This document shows positions 22,860 through 33,904 of a stretch of DNA of 64,000 bases, in pieces. A model generated the notes under the pieces. The model had not been told where the DNA came from, made no database searches, and saw only the letters and a list, made by a program, of their open reading frames with translations. The DNA comes from Monodelphis domestica (taxonomy: Eukaryota > Chordata > Mammalia > Didelphimorphia > Didelphidae): the NCBI RefSeq assembly GCF_027887165.1, contig NC_077228.1, positions 105,686,260 through 105,750,259 on the forward strand, in the 5' to 3' direction. The position numbers were made by a program, and so were the translations under genes. Positions within the stretch are counted from its first letter, which is position 1; each line of letters starts with the position of its first letter.

Positions 22860-25800
22860 CTGGGAACTTCAACTTTGCTCCCTTAACTCTTCTCTCTTTC
22901 CACTTTCATGATTTCTTTCACCCTTCCCTGGGGGAATGAACCAGATCAGGTAATGGCACCTACTTAGAGGTTTATATTAAATATCCATTTTTTTGCTCCT
23001 CATGGAGGAGGGTGGTGAGAGTATGTATCTGGGACCCCAGAGTGGGAAGATTCTGATTGGAAATGTGAGAGTGCACGAGAGATAAGGCTTGCTTACTTTA
23101 AAATGTTCCTAGGAATAGCCCTGGCCCAGCTTCTCAGCATTATCCTTGATGCCACAGGGGATGGATGACATCTTTCATTTTGCATCATTTTTATCTTGTA
23201 TGCATAATTATTTGTCACTCCACTAGGAGGTATGCTTCTTGAAAGAAGGGGACATATTTTGGCCTTTCTTCATATCCTCAGAACTTTTTTTTAATTGAAA
23301 ATTTTTATTCAATTAATTAATTTAGAATATTTTTACATGGTTACATGGTTTATGTTCTTCCCACCTCCCCACCCCCAGCTGATGCACAATTCCACTGGGT
23401 TTTACGTGTGTCATTGATTAAGACCTATTTCCATATAACTGATAATTGCACTAGGATGAGTGTTTAGGGTTTATATCCCTAATCATATCCCCATCAACCC
23501 ATGTGATCAAGCAGTTGTTTTTCTTCTGTGTTTCTACTCCCACAGTTCTTTCTCTGGATGTGGATATTGTTCTTTCTCATAGATCCCTCAGAATTGTCCT
23601 GGATCATTGCATTGCTGCTAGTAGAGAAGTCCATTACATTCAATTGTACCACAGTGTATCAGTCTCTGTGTACAATGTTCTCCTGGTTCTGCTCCTTTCA
23701 CTCTGCCTCAATTCCTAGAGGTCTTTCCAGTTCACATGGAATTCCTCCAGTTCATTATTCTTTTGAGCACAATAGTATTCCATCATCAACAGATACCACA
23801 ATTTGTTCAGCCATTCTCCAAATGAAGGGCATCCCTTCATTTTCCAATTTTTTGCTACCACAAAGAGCACAGCCATAAATATTTTTATACAATTCTTTTT
23901 CCTTATGATCTCTTTGGGGTATAAACCAAGCAGTGGTATGACTGGATAAAAGAGCACATATCCTCAGAACTTTGTACAGGCTAGGGTCTTTTTTTTTTTT
24001 AAACCCTTGATGTAGCAGTCCACCCCTAGCTATGGGCAAGGGGAACAGTTGGTATGTAAGAGAGCATGCTCAGTATTGCACATGGCTGGGAAAGCCTCTG
24101 ACCCTTGACCCCAGCTTCCCCCAGGTTAGGCGGGAACACAGGTTTCTTTGTGCTCACCTGGTTAAGAGAAACCACACCTATACCTAGTCATCAACCAATG
24201 AGAATCATCCCTATGTACTGTGTATATTTGCATATCAAAGATTATATTTAGCCCAGCAAGCTCTGCCTCTCTCTCTCTCTCTCTTTCAGGCTAGCTGATG
24301 GCTGTCCTGGCAGGAGCTTGGCCTCTGGCCAAGCTCCATCTTTAAACCTTCTCTATCTCTTTTTCATCTCTCTGACCTGTGTGGTATTAAATTTGGATCT
24401 CTGGACTGGTAAAAGCCTTCGGAAGGGTCCTTTGATCAGAGCTTAGCTGTGGCTCATGGAAAATTAATAAAGACTCATTCCTGCCACCTCATATCTCTAA
24501 TTTGACTCCGTCATCCCCCTCATGGTATCTAAAACTTCTATCCTGTCTCTATCTTCCTACCTTAAAGCTTCTCTCCCCTCTGAGGAAGCTTTACTTACCT
24601 TCCATCTTAGAATCAATACTATGTATTGGTTCCAAGGCAAAAGAGTGGTAAGGGCTAGGCAATGGGGGTTTAAGTGACTTGCCCAGGGTCACACAGGTAA
24701 GAAGTGTCTGAGGCCAGATTTGAACCTAGGACCTCCCGTCTCTAGGCCTGGCTCTCAATCCACTGAGCTACCCAGCTGCCCCCAACCCCTTCAGGCTAGG
24801 GTCTTTTTAAAAGGCTTATTGATAGCTGTGTGATCCTGGGCAAATCACTTAACCCCAATTACCTGTTCCTTACTGCTCTTTTGCCTTAGAATTTATACTT
24901 ATTATTGATTTTTAAGATAGAAGGCAAGAGTTTTTAAAAACTGCTTGTTCAGTAGCTAACTGATATAAAAGGATAAAGGAACTTTATAGATGATTCATAG
25001 AGTCCTATAAGGACCTCAAAGTTCTGAGATCCTAGTAGGCTATGAGAAACACCCACCTACTCCATGAACCCATTCCTTCTCTTAAAACAAAAGCAAAACT
25101 TTTATTAGTATCTTTCATATATCATCTACATTTTCCAATGTAACCCTACCAGAGAGACTTTGCCCTTAGAACAAAGAATAGAAAGAAGGAAGAAAAACAG
25201 TTCAGTAAAACTAATGGATATATGGGAAAGGTCTGACTTGATATGCAGGATTATTCATACATATTCCCTACCCTGTTCTCCACCTCTTCCAAGAAGAGAA
25301 TGTTTTAGTCTTGTTTATTCCATTTCCTTTTCCAAGTTCTTCTGCCATAGTTCTTCCTTTCCCTCTTCCCTCCCATCTCCTTCCTCAAAATCCTGCTAAG
25401 AATGTGCTTGTTAGGGGCAGCTGGGTAGTACAGTGGACAAACCACTAGGCATGGAGTCAGGAGAACATGATACAAAAGATGATAAAAGTTTTCTTTTTTC
25501 TTTTCCTTCTTTCCTTCCTTTCTTCTTTCTTTCTTTGAATTGGTCAGGATCTCAGACACTTCTCTGCTTTGTGACCCTGGGCAAGTCACTTAACCCTGAT
25601 TACCTAGTCTTTGCCTCTCTTCTGTCTTAGAATAGATTCCAAGACAGAAATTAAAAAAAAAAAAGTAAAAGGAATGTACTAGGCATAGAACTGAACAGAT
25701 AACAGGTGTGATTTGGTGGGAGATAGAAGATGGGGGATGGTTGGGCTCGATGTTACTTGTTTTGGTGCAATCTAAGTTTGGGGTGAATAATGGACCTAGC

Positions 25801-28242
25801 ATTCCAGGGTTCTACATTCAAAATTTCATAGGCAATAGCTGTCTTCCAATGTGTTTTTCTTTCTTTTTTTTTCTTTTTTGCCTCATTCCACCTCTACTCC
25901 CCACTCCTCCCATCCTTCTTTCTTTTCTCCTTCCTACTCACAGTCTTCCTGTCAGCTATTCTACTCTTTACCTTCCTCAGGTTTTACTTTCTATGGCTTC
26001 CTAAGCTGCAGTGTGGATAAAGTGCAGTCCCTGGAATCAGAAAACATCAGCTAGAATTCTGCCTCAGACACTTGTATGGTCCTGAGTAAGTCACTTTTCC
26101 CTCTCTCAAGCTCAGGTTATTAATCTGTTAAATGAGAGGGTTGGGCTTGATAACCTCTATGACCTCCCCCTTCCCCCCATTCCCTATATACCTCTAGGAT
26201 CCCATATCTTCCCAGGTCTCTTTGATATAACTTACTGTTCTTTATGAGCAGAATTCCAGCCTTTTGATAGGAAGCATTACTAAGCTTGAAAGGGTTCTGT
26301 ATTTCTTTAAAGGGTTTCAGGTGACTCTTGCTCACAGATGTGATCTGTTCCTGAGCAATCATCCAAGTCAAGAGCTTCTTTTCCTCCTGGAGATGGGACT
26401 AGCTTTAGCCTTTCAAGAAACCCTACTCAAAGCCTCTAGGGCTGTGGTCTCCAAAGGTGGGGAAGGTGACCCAACCCCAGTAGGGCTGTACAACCAACTA
26501 GTATGCCACTTCTTAGTGCTCTCAGGCTTTTGGGCAAGTCTCCAACATAGCTACACCTACCCTTCCCCCCCCAATGCCCCCTCCCTCTATTGTTCAAGCT
26601 TCCAAACTTTTCTGTTCTAGAGGCAATTATTATTACTTATCTAGATACCCATAGCAGCAATGGCACAAGTGCCATTGGGAAAATTCTAACCTTGCCCCAC
26701 ACTTATCAACTGCCTTTTTCCCATCTCCTCATCTCCCCCTTCCTCACCACCCCCACTATTTCTGAATGCCATGATGGTGAACCTATGGTACATGTGCCAA
26801 AAAGGGCACCCAGAACCCTCTCTGTGGGCACGCCTGTCATCACTTGCCAGAGTTCTTTCCTAGAAAGCCAGAGGGACTTGGGGTGGAGCTGTTCCCCTCC
26901 CCCATGAAGGCCTGAGGGCACTCCTCACTTCTCCCATCCTTCTGCCCAGCAGGCCAATGGGAGTACTTCTTCCCTCCCCTGTCTGGAGTGGTAAGGTGCT
27001 GGGGTGGGAGAGGCCTGAAGGGGGCTCACCTGCGGTGTGAAGGCACTGTGCAGACAGTATCTTGTTGAGTCTGTGATTAAGGGGACTCTCTTGGTGGAGT
27101 TGGAGAGGAGCTAGAGGGAAGCATAGATCACAGTGTGGAATATACATACATATGTATGTATGTATGTATGTGTGCATCCAGATCTAATCTCTCCACTGCA
27201 ATCCAGACATTTCAAACTGGACATCCCATAGCCATCTTAAATGCAGCATGTCCAAAAACAGAATTCTTACTTTTCTTCCCAAACTTCCCCGTCTTTCAGG
27301 CTTCTCTATTACTGTTGAAGGTAAACCACTGTTCTTCCATTGACCAAGATTCACAACCTCCATGTCATCCTCAACACCTTTTTCTAGTATCCCATATATC
27401 TCACCAGTTACCAAACCTTCCTCACAATATCTTGTGTACATTCTCCTTTCCATTCATCCAGCCACCACCCTAGTTCAGTCCCACATTGTCCTGGATGATT
27501 ACAATAATCTTATTTGTTCTTCCTCTTTTGAATATCCCCCATTTCAAATGATCCTCTAGATAGCTACCAAAGAGATTTTCCTGAAGTATGTATCTGACCC
27601 TATCATGCCCCTCTACTCTAAACTCCTGTACCAGTTACCTTGAAGAAAACAAATAGGCTTTGGAAATTCTTCAAGCTGTCAAGTCCCTTAGAGTCTCTTG
27701 GAGACTCTCTTTTGACTTTCTTCATATCTCATATTTTCATATCACTTCTTCAGGGTCAGGCTTGAACAGCCTCCACAGCTTTAAGGATGCTGATTCTCCT
27801 AGAATGCTCCTACCCTACCTCAATTAACTTTGTTCCAATTCTACCAGGGTCCATTTCAACTCTTCCCTCTTTCCTTTATGATATTGGCTGGCTCTCACCT
27901 CTCAGGGTAGTTGTGAGGATCAAATGATATCATATTTTAAAGCCCTTAGTACAGTGTCTGGAACATGGTAGGCACTAAAGTAAATGCTTGTTTCCTTCCT
28001 TCATTAAATGCCTAGCCTTCTATTCTGAAGTGTTATATTCAGACTCTATTACATTACACAAAATAGAACTTGATAGGTGCTGTCTTGCATTGCCTCCTAT
28101 TCATTTTCTCTTCACTGTTGACTCTCTTACTCACCAGGATCTGGTTTTCATCAGTTTCTGTGGTAGTTCCCAGGCTGAAGAAGCACCCCAGGAAAATGAA
28201 GGCAAGAAAGGCCAGGGCAGAACATTGAGTGGAATAATGCAT
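21685..28242 (-). CDS. MGAT4E: MGAT4E-like glycosyltransferase-like protein, copy A (3 coding exons)
   Basis: The family is GT54 (GnT-IV): Golgi type II enzymes that add beta-1,4-GlcNAc to the alpha-1,3-mannose arm of N-glycans. Coding exons on the minus strand are 28242-28135, 26386-26236 and 22859-21685. Joined, they give about 477 residues against about 535 for MGAT4A. Residues about 9-25 form one hydrophobic segment near the N-terminus, fitting a signal anchor. The large exon aligns with MGAT4A from memory: the block reading MEDNV matches LEDDI, then LMEFSIWGF matches ILEFSQLGF, then NNPPAIVYSGLQI and VFWALEP begin the C-terminal lectin-like region. The third acidic residue is Asn, and Trp replaces the usual Gln/Lys in the EFSxLGF block, so activity is doubtful. 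The join to exon 3 is the weak point (see that exon). MGAT4E versus 4F or 4D is unresolved. Confidence 0.78.
23290..23965 (-). mobile_element. L1 3' end in copy A intron 2
   Basis: The reverse strand reads ORF2 C-terminus (ALFVVAKNWKMKGCPSFGEW and NKLWY then MMEYYCA) followed by the 3' UTR and an A-rich tail near 23290. It lies in the same sense as the gene. Confidence 0.82.
23977..24806 (-). repeat. SINE1 copy split by an LTR, with target duplication
   Basis: 'caggctagggtctttt' occurs at about 23977-23993 and 24791-24806 and brackets a reverse SINE1. The tail piece (to 24009) and the body (about 24592-24785) are separated by the LTR at 24010. Confidence 0.75.
24010..24590 (+). mobile_element. 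solo LTR inserted in a SINE
   Basis: Starts TGTAGCAGTCC. It has a CT microsatellite at about 24270-24288 and 'ttaataaagactc' near 24467. The 3' limit is uncertain (24521 or up to 24590). Fossil without internal genes. Confidence 0.6.
24818..24935 (+). repeat. 5'-truncated SINE1-type copy
   Basis: Begins at 'agctgtgtgatcctgggcaa' and keeps the tail. Confidence 0.7.
25412..25665 (+). repeat. SINE1-type SINE with internal TTTC expansion
   Basis: Head at 25414 and 'gtgaccctgggcaagtcac' at 25571. Between them lies a TTCC/TTTC run at about 25490-25536. Confidence 0.75.
26005..26170 (+). repeat. MIR-type SINE next to copy A exon 2
   Basis: 'tctgcctcagacacttg', 'cctgagtaagtcac' and 'ttaatctgttaaatgagag'. 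Confidence 0.5.
26236..26386 (-). CDS. copy A exon 2 (stem region)
   Basis: The acceptor is TCTCCAG/GAGGAA and the donor ACA/GTAAGT. Length is 151 nt, entering in phase 0 and leaving in phase 1. The peptide begins EEKKLLTWMIAQEQITSVSK and contains LKPFKEIQN and NASYQKAG, aligning with copy B exon 2 (EENLTWPIAQ, LRTFKEWKN, NVSYQRVAG). Matching phases at both ends in both copies are strong evidence for the exon. Confidence 0.8.
26769..27052 (+). mobile_element. hAT element, 3' end missing (copy A intron 1)
   Basis: Starts CCATGATGGTGAACCT, the same 16-bp terminal motif as the elements at 59984 and 61526, followed by 'atggtacatgtgcc'. Similarity to 61526-61751 persists to 'ctcacctgcggtgtgaaggc'. 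Confidence 0.65.
27146..27175 (+). repeat. (ATGT)n microsatellite
   Basis: About seven units. Confidence 0.85.
27180..28130. other. intron 1 of copy A: L2/MIR-like remnants
   Basis: 27885-27990 has 'ttgtgaggatcaaatgatat' and 'gtctggaacatggtaggcac'. No coding exon seen. Confidence 0.4.
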
Positions 28243-28265
28243 GGCCCCCCAGGTGGGATTCAACT
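28135..28265 (-). CDS. copy A exon 1 coding part (signal anchor)
   Basis: The 3' splice site TTTTCAG/AG is at 28267-28266. The first ATG is at 28242, and translation opens MHYSTQCSALAFLAFIFLGC, a membrane anchor. The donor is CTG/GTGAGT at 28134, phase 0. An in-frame TTG lies 21 bases upstream but the ATG is the natural start. Bases 28265-28243 are 5' UTR within this exon, so at least one non-coding exon is expected upstream. Confidence 0.75.
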
Positions 28266-29133
28266 CTGAAAAGGAAACTAAGTAGGATCTGAGAGTCAGA
28301 ATGTATAATCTGGGAAGTTTCTATTTCTATTTCTATAGAAATTTGGAGCATCTTTCCATCTCCTTTGGAAGTTCTTCCCCCCCCCCCCTTATACCTGTTC
28401 ATTTGATTTCCCAAACCTTTAGCTCTTTCCTATCTAAAAAGATCATATACAGAACAGACACCTCTTTACCATCTAGGTGGAAGAGATCTATTACATGTGG
28501 CTATGTCCTCTTCTGTCCACAGGGACATCTCCCAGTCCCTCAGAGCCTTTTGGGTCATTCATCATATGCATCTGGAAGTCAAATATCAATGAAAATCAGG
28601 CAGGCAAAATCAGGTGACAAAAAAGTCAAAAGGGAGTGAGGAGGAGAGAGAAACAAGACCATTCTGGGAATAGAGTAATGCATTAGAAAGGGTACAATTC
28701 CAGAGAGAAACAGGGAATAAGGGGGACGAAACAAGTTAGACCAAAGGTCAATTTCCTCTTCCAGTCTGACCATCAAGCTGATATTTATAATTGGGTTAGA
28801 GTAATGTGCATTCTTCTAATTCCTTACCTGTTGTCTGTCCAATTGTGGATGGACCTCACCTTCACCTCTTGGCTAGGATTCACTTGGAAGAGAATTAGAA
28901 CAGAGTTATCCAGGCATGAGGTAAGGATGCAATCCTTTGTGGCCTGGGTATAAAGCTATCTTACCTTTCTCTATTCAGCTCTTATTCTTTAAGTACAACA
29001 ACCCACAGATCTTTCTCTTTTTTGGCATCTACTTCCCTCTCTCTTAAGGCTGAGTAGTAAGTGTTCATGAATGGACTGAAAAGAAGTAAATAGGGAATCC
29101 CAGCCAGTTCAAGCACTTTCGGATTGGCAGGGG

Positions 29134-29595
29134 CATTGTACCCCCAGAAACTCAGGCAAACTATTAGCAGGGAAATTCCTTGGCTCCCTTAAGCCCTTGT
29201 GACTCCCAACCCAAAACATCTGACCTTGAGGATTACTCTCCTTTGATTGTCTCATTGATTGGAGATGGACAAAGAGACACACCTCATCTGCCCTCCAAAC
29301 TTTGAGGTCCACCCCGAACCCATGCCTTCGGGCAAACCTCCTCCCCACAATCCCTTGCTTGAATCACATCCTCACTGTTGTAAAGAGTATAAAACCCTCA
29401 GAATTGATGTCCTCCCATGCTGTTCCACCTAGGAGGCAGGCTTCCACCTATGCTGCCCTCTTGGCTAGATTCAACATTGCCTTACAAATTAATACATTTT
29501 TCTTTTTTACTTTTAATCTAAGTTTTGGAGTCTTGCATCCTTGCAAAAGGTATCCTTCCCAAACTCCAGGGGTTCACCTCTAGCATCCCACAACA
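29134..29595 (+). mobile_element. solo LTR, family also at 32699 and 35942
   Basis: Begins CATTGTACCCCCAGAAACTC and ends CCCACAACA. 'gttgtaaagagtataaaa' is the TATA region, and 'agttttggagtcttgcat' plus 'gcaaaaggtatccttcccaa' are shared with the two other copies. Confidence 0.75.
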
Positions 29596-29734
29596 GAACC
29601 ACAGCAGATGGTAAGTTCATCTAGTCAACCTATTGCCTCTTAAGTGCAGGGTATTTCAGAGAGCCCAGAGTTTACCCAAAGATCCAAGGGAAGAAACTTC
29701 AAAACCCCTGTAGGTGGGACCAGACCAGGACCAG

Positions 29735-29912
29735 GGGACAGAACCTGATGGGACCAGAATTTGTATCATCTGATTTCCAGAGTAACCAAATAAATTTGTT
29801 ATGGCCCCTCCCAGGTGACACAGTACCCTAACAACCATTGTTCCCACTGAATAGGGACCAGGCCCCCCCCCCCAACCTCAGGGGTCTGAGACAAGGGGGA
29901 GTATATGGACAT
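29735..29912 (-). promoter_or_regulatory. copy A candidate promoter / first-exon block shared with copy B
   Basis: This non-coding block about 1.6 kb upstream of the ATG aligns with 46075-46245, about 1.5 kb upstream of copy B. Shared parts in gene sense are a CCATATA TATA-like motif (near 29906), then AACAATGGTTGT (SOX-type AACAATGG at 29842-29835), then a CACCTGGGAG-like stretch. Conservation between tandem duplicates outside exons suggests a promoter or 5' UTR exon. Confidence 0.5.
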
Positions 29913-29924
29913 CAGAAGATCATT

Positions 29925-30022
29925 GATTTAAAGCTGGAAAGGATCTCAAAGACCATTTAATCCAATCCCAGTGTTTCATAGCTAAGGAAAATGAAGTCCA
30001 GAGGAACTTAACTGACTTGCCC
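29925..30022 (-). repeat. MIR-like remnant
   Basis: 'aaagctggaaaggatctcaa' to 'taactgacttgccc'; the LTR at 30023 cuts it. Confidence 0.4.
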
Positions 30023-30412
30023 TGAGGGAGGCCTGAGAAGGAAACTGCCTGGCCTTGGAAGTTCAGAACCATAAATATGCCAAGATCCCAGCAGCAGTAG
30101 GTACCAGATAAGAACTTAGAGGCCAGGCAGACCCCAGTAACATAAAAATGTCAAGGTTCCAAGAATAGTATGTAACAGATAAGGGCTGAAAGGAGCCATA
30201 CATTCCGGCAAAGTTCCAACAATGGTATGTAACAGATAAAGGACTGGAAGGGGGGGCCATACATACTGGAGGGTATTTAAGGCCTAGCCTTCAGAAGGGA
30301 ACTCTTTGGCTGAGTTTCCACTGGTGCGCGCCAGTTCAATAAACGACCCTTTTGCTCAATTGCATTGTCTATGGGTCTTCCTTGGTGGTGGGCGAAAACC
30401 TGGACCCTAACA
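30023..30412 (+). mobile_element. solo LTR, gamma-type (ERV1-like)
   Basis: TGAGGGAGGCC ... CCCTAACA, 390 bp, flanked by the 4-bp duplication GCCC (30019-30022 and 30413-30416). U3 holds three imperfect repeats of about 60 bp ending 'tatgtaacagataa'. TATTTAA precedes 'aataaacgaccc'. The 4-bp duplication is usual for class I elements. Confidence 0.8.
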
Positions 30413-30432
30413 GCCCATGGCCACTACAATCT

Positions 30433-31568
30433 TTTTTCCAAATAATTTTAAACAATTTATTTCATTCCATCAGCATTTAAAGCTATATAATCAATTTAAA
30501 GCTATTATAATCAATAACCCCATAGAGTACAGATTTTAAAACAAATTTATGATTTAAACATTATATCCAACACAGTTTTATCAAATTCATGCCAAACATT
30601 AATTCTATCCATAGTATAAATTGGTAAACTGAGATAAATTTTCATAACATGGCTAAAAAAATTCTGTCATAAGTATTTGTTCCAATCACATTGAAAACTT
30701 TATAAAGAATTACCTAGTATGAGACTTTTACATCCAATTAATAAAATAAGACAAATATACAATGTCTATTATATCCCATGTTCTGTATTAATTCATAATC
30801 ACCAAAGTAGTGATCAAATGTAAATTATCTCGGTTAGCCTACTTCTTCTTTTTTTTTAACATTATTTTATTTGGTCATTTCCAAACATTATTCATTGGAA
30901 ACAAAGATCATTTTCTTTTCTTCCCTCCTCCCCCCCTTCCACCACCTCTCCCATAGCCGGCATGTGATTCCACTGGGTATCACATGTGTTCTTGATTCGA
31001 ACCCATTTCCATGTTGTTGGTATTTGCACTAGAGTGTTCATTTAGAGTCTCTCTTCAGTCATATCCCCATCCACCCCTGTAGTCAAGCAGTTGCTTTTCC
31101 TCGGTGTTTTTACTCCCACAGTTTATCCTCTGCTTGTGGATAGTATTTTTTAGATCCCTGAAGATTGTTCAGGGACATTGCATTGCCACTAATGGAGAAG
31201 TCCATCACCTTCGATTGTACCACAGTGTATCAGTCTCTGTGTACAATGTTTTCAGGTTCTGCTCCTTTCGCTCTGCATCACTTCCTGGAGGTTGTTCCAG
31301 TCTTCCATGGAATTCCTCCACTTTATTATTCCTTTTAGCACAATAGTATTCCATCACCAACATATACCACAATTTGTTCAGCCATTCCCCAATTGAAGGG
31401 CATCCCTTCATTTTCCAATTTTTGGCCACCACAAAGAGTGCTGCCATGAATATTCTTATACAAGTCTTTTTCCTTATTATCTCTTTGGGGTACAAACCCA
31501 GCAGTGCTATGGCTGGATCAAAGGGCAGACAGTCTTTTATTGCCCTTTGGGCATAGTTCCAAATTGCC
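30433..31568 (-). mobile_element. L1 3' end with extra 3' flank (possible 3' transduction)
   Basis: A reverse L1 ORF2 C-terminus and 3' UTR span about 30849-31568 (ALFVVAKNWKMKGCPSIGEW, then NKLWY). A further 410 AT-rich bases run down to a T-run at 30433. Near-identical 'atggccactacaat' / 'atggccactataat' flank the whole unit (30417-30430 and 31569-31582). Confidence 0.7.
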
Positions 31569-31589
31569 ATGGCCACTATAATTAAGAAA

Positions 31590-32140
31590 TGCCAAAGGCA
31601 GGATTTGGTACTGGACCTAGAGCCCATACTCTTTCTAATATTCCAATGGTTCCACTGTACTAGTCAACTTCATTGGTCTCCATCATGAGACAAAAGAAAG
31701 GTTACATATACCTTTCTCACTTTTATTCTGACTGGCAACGTTAGGGTAGTAGTAAGTTCTCTTATCTCACTTTTCTCCATGGGGTGGCTGAGAACCTCAT
31801 GCAGACAGGAGTCCAGGCCAGTCCTAAATTTTGGATCAATCTAAAGATTCCTGGGAGAACCCATGAAATTCACCCATGGAAAACCACTCCAAATCAGGAG
31901 TAGGATGTGCCTGGGTAAGTGAGGCTTTGGCCAGCATAGGAAGAACCAGGGAAGAGCAGCTTCTAAATTTCCTACCTGTCAGAGGAAGCTCTGGATAAAA
32001 GAGGCAGGCAAAATCTCTTCCTTTGCTCACTACTCTGTTGTCAATTATTTTGTTAAATATTGTTTTAGGAGATTGGAAAATACCAAGAAAGGTTTTTCTA
32101 AATCAGGAAGTTTTACATATAAATACTCCTATCAGACTTA
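31590..32140. other. no gene seen
   Basis: Unique sequence between repeats. Confidence 0.45.
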
Positions 32141-32142
32141 AA

Positions 32143-32332
32143 AACAAAAACAAAAATAAAAAACCCTTACCTTCTGTCTTAGAATCATTCAATTCCTAGG
32201 CAAAAGAGTAAGAGCTAGGCAACTGGGGTTGAGTTGACTTATCCAGGGTCACACAGCTAGGAATTATCTAAAGTCAGATTTGAACTCTTGTCTCCAGATC
32301 TGGCTCTCTATCCACTGAGCCACCTAGCTGCC
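32143..32332 (-). repeat. SINE1-type SINE
   Basis: Reverse copy, head complement 'cacctagctgcccc'. Confidence 0.85.
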
Positions 32333-32339
32333 CCATCAG

Positions 32340-32530
32340 ACTTTTATTAGCTGTGTGACCTAAGGCAAATCAATAAACCTGAGGTTAACTTCAATCTCTT
32401 TTCTGTAAAACGGGGTTAATGATATCTATTAGTATAGGGGATAGATATTGAGACTCAAATGAGAAAATGAATGTAAAGCATTTTGCAAATCTCAAGATGT
32501 ATACACACACACACACGCTAGTTATTATTG
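32340..32530 (+). repeat. MIR-type remnant with short (CA)n
   Basis: 'ttagctgtgtgacctaaggc', 'gtaaagcattttgcaaatct', then CA units at 32503-32516. Confidence 0.5.
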
Positions 32531-32698
32531 TGGTGGCAGTAGTTATTTTTAGCCTTAGTCACCAGGCCTCCTATTTGGTGATAACTTTATTAATGTCCTG
32601 AGACTTTTGCTACAACCCTGCCAAAGCAGCATATAGACTAATCCAGGAGTGTGCTGGTAAATGTTTCACAAGAGGGAAGGGGATATATTTGACATGGG

Positions 32699-33270
32699 TG
32701 TTGTACCCCCAGAAACTCAGGCAAACTATTATCAGGGAAACTCCCTTGCTCCCTTACATCCTCATGACTCTGAGCCTAAAAACATCCAATCACCTCTCTA
32801 GGGTCCTGAGATCATTGTCCTCCTTTGATGGATCCTATCAGGCTACATCTCAAATATCTGTTTGTTCCCTAAAACTAAGGAATCTTTATGCCTCCAGGCA
32901 GACCCCAGTCAGATGACCATCCCACCCCACCAAATGCCTGAGGGTTTACCACTCTAGAGTCATGTCCACACCATGACATAACATCTGTTGTAAAGAGTAT
33001 AAAAGCCCCAGAATTGATGTCGTCTGGAGAACAGCCTTTCCATCCATGCTGTCCTCATGGGGGGAACAGCCTTTCCATTCATGTTGTCCTCCCAAGGAAC
33101 TGCTTCCCATCTTGGTGTTCCACCTTGCTATCCTCCTGGCCATTCCTGGAGATTACTTCCAAAATTAATAAATTTCTCTTTTTGTTTTTAAGCTAAGTTT
33201 TGGAGTCTTGCATTCTTGCAAAAGGTATCCTTCCCAAACCCCAGGGGGTGCACATCTGCACCCCATAACA
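32699..33270 (+). mobile_element. solo LTR, same family as 29134
   Basis: TGTTGTACCCCC ... CCCCATAACA, 572 bp. It carries two tandem 'ggaacagcctttccat' units after the TATA region and 'aataaatttctc' as the poly(A) signal. Confidence 0.8.
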
Positions 33271-33646
33271 TATTCAGATTATATGTCCAAATAATTTTTA
33301 ATAATGGTTTTCTTCCTCCCATCCCTTCTTTCTCCCCAAGATGGCAGGTAACATATGGGTTGTACATGTGTTATCATACAATACGTATTTCCATGTTCAT
33401 CAAGTTGTAAAAGAAGATACATATTAATAACAGTAGAGAAAAATTCATGGAGGAAATAAAGTGAAGAATGGTATGCTTCACTTTGTGCTCAGACTCCATC
33501 AATTCCTTCTATTATTGTGGATAACCTTTTCCTCATGAGTCCCTTAGAGTAGCATTGCTGATAATAGGTTGTTCACAATTAAGCATGGTACTTTGTTACT
33601 GTGCTCTTCTGGTTCTGTCTACTTCACTTTGCATCACTTCATGTAA

Positions 33647-33698
<52 letters not shown>

Positions 33699-33865
33699 GA
33701 GATCATCTTGTTTGTCATTTCTTATGGCACAACAGTTTTCCGATTCTTTGCCACCACAAAAAGGAGCTGCTGGAAGTGTCCTTGTAAAAGGATGTCCTTT
33801 CCCCCTATTTTTGATCTCTTTGGGATACAGATCTGGTAGTGGTATTGCTGGATCAAAGGTTATGC
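33271..33865 (-). mobile_element. L1 3' end containing a (TG)n tract
   Basis: 'ccaaataatttttaataatg', 'ccaagatggcaggtaac', 'ctcttctggttctgtctact' and 'tttgccaccacaaaaagg'; the TG tract is at 33651-33693. Confidence 0.72.
33651..33693 (+). repeat. (TG)n microsatellite
   Basis: About 21 units. Confidence 0.95.
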
Positions 33866-33904
33866 ATAGGGGCAGCTAGGGGGCTCATTGGATAGAGAGC
33901 CAGT
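33866..33904 (+). repeat. SINE1 head fragment
   Basis: 'aggggcagctagggggctca' and 'gatagagagccag', then joined to a reverse SINE. Confidence 0.55.

Noticed and set aside
23528-24039. Frames including an ALFVVAKNWK-like protein, first taken as a possible gene
   Set aside because: This is the C-terminus of L1 ORF2, repeated at 31.2, 38.1 and 52.9 kb.
25845-26054. Phe/Ser-rich frames before copy A exon 2
   Set aside because: Pyrimidine-rich intron sequence with no splice support or homology.
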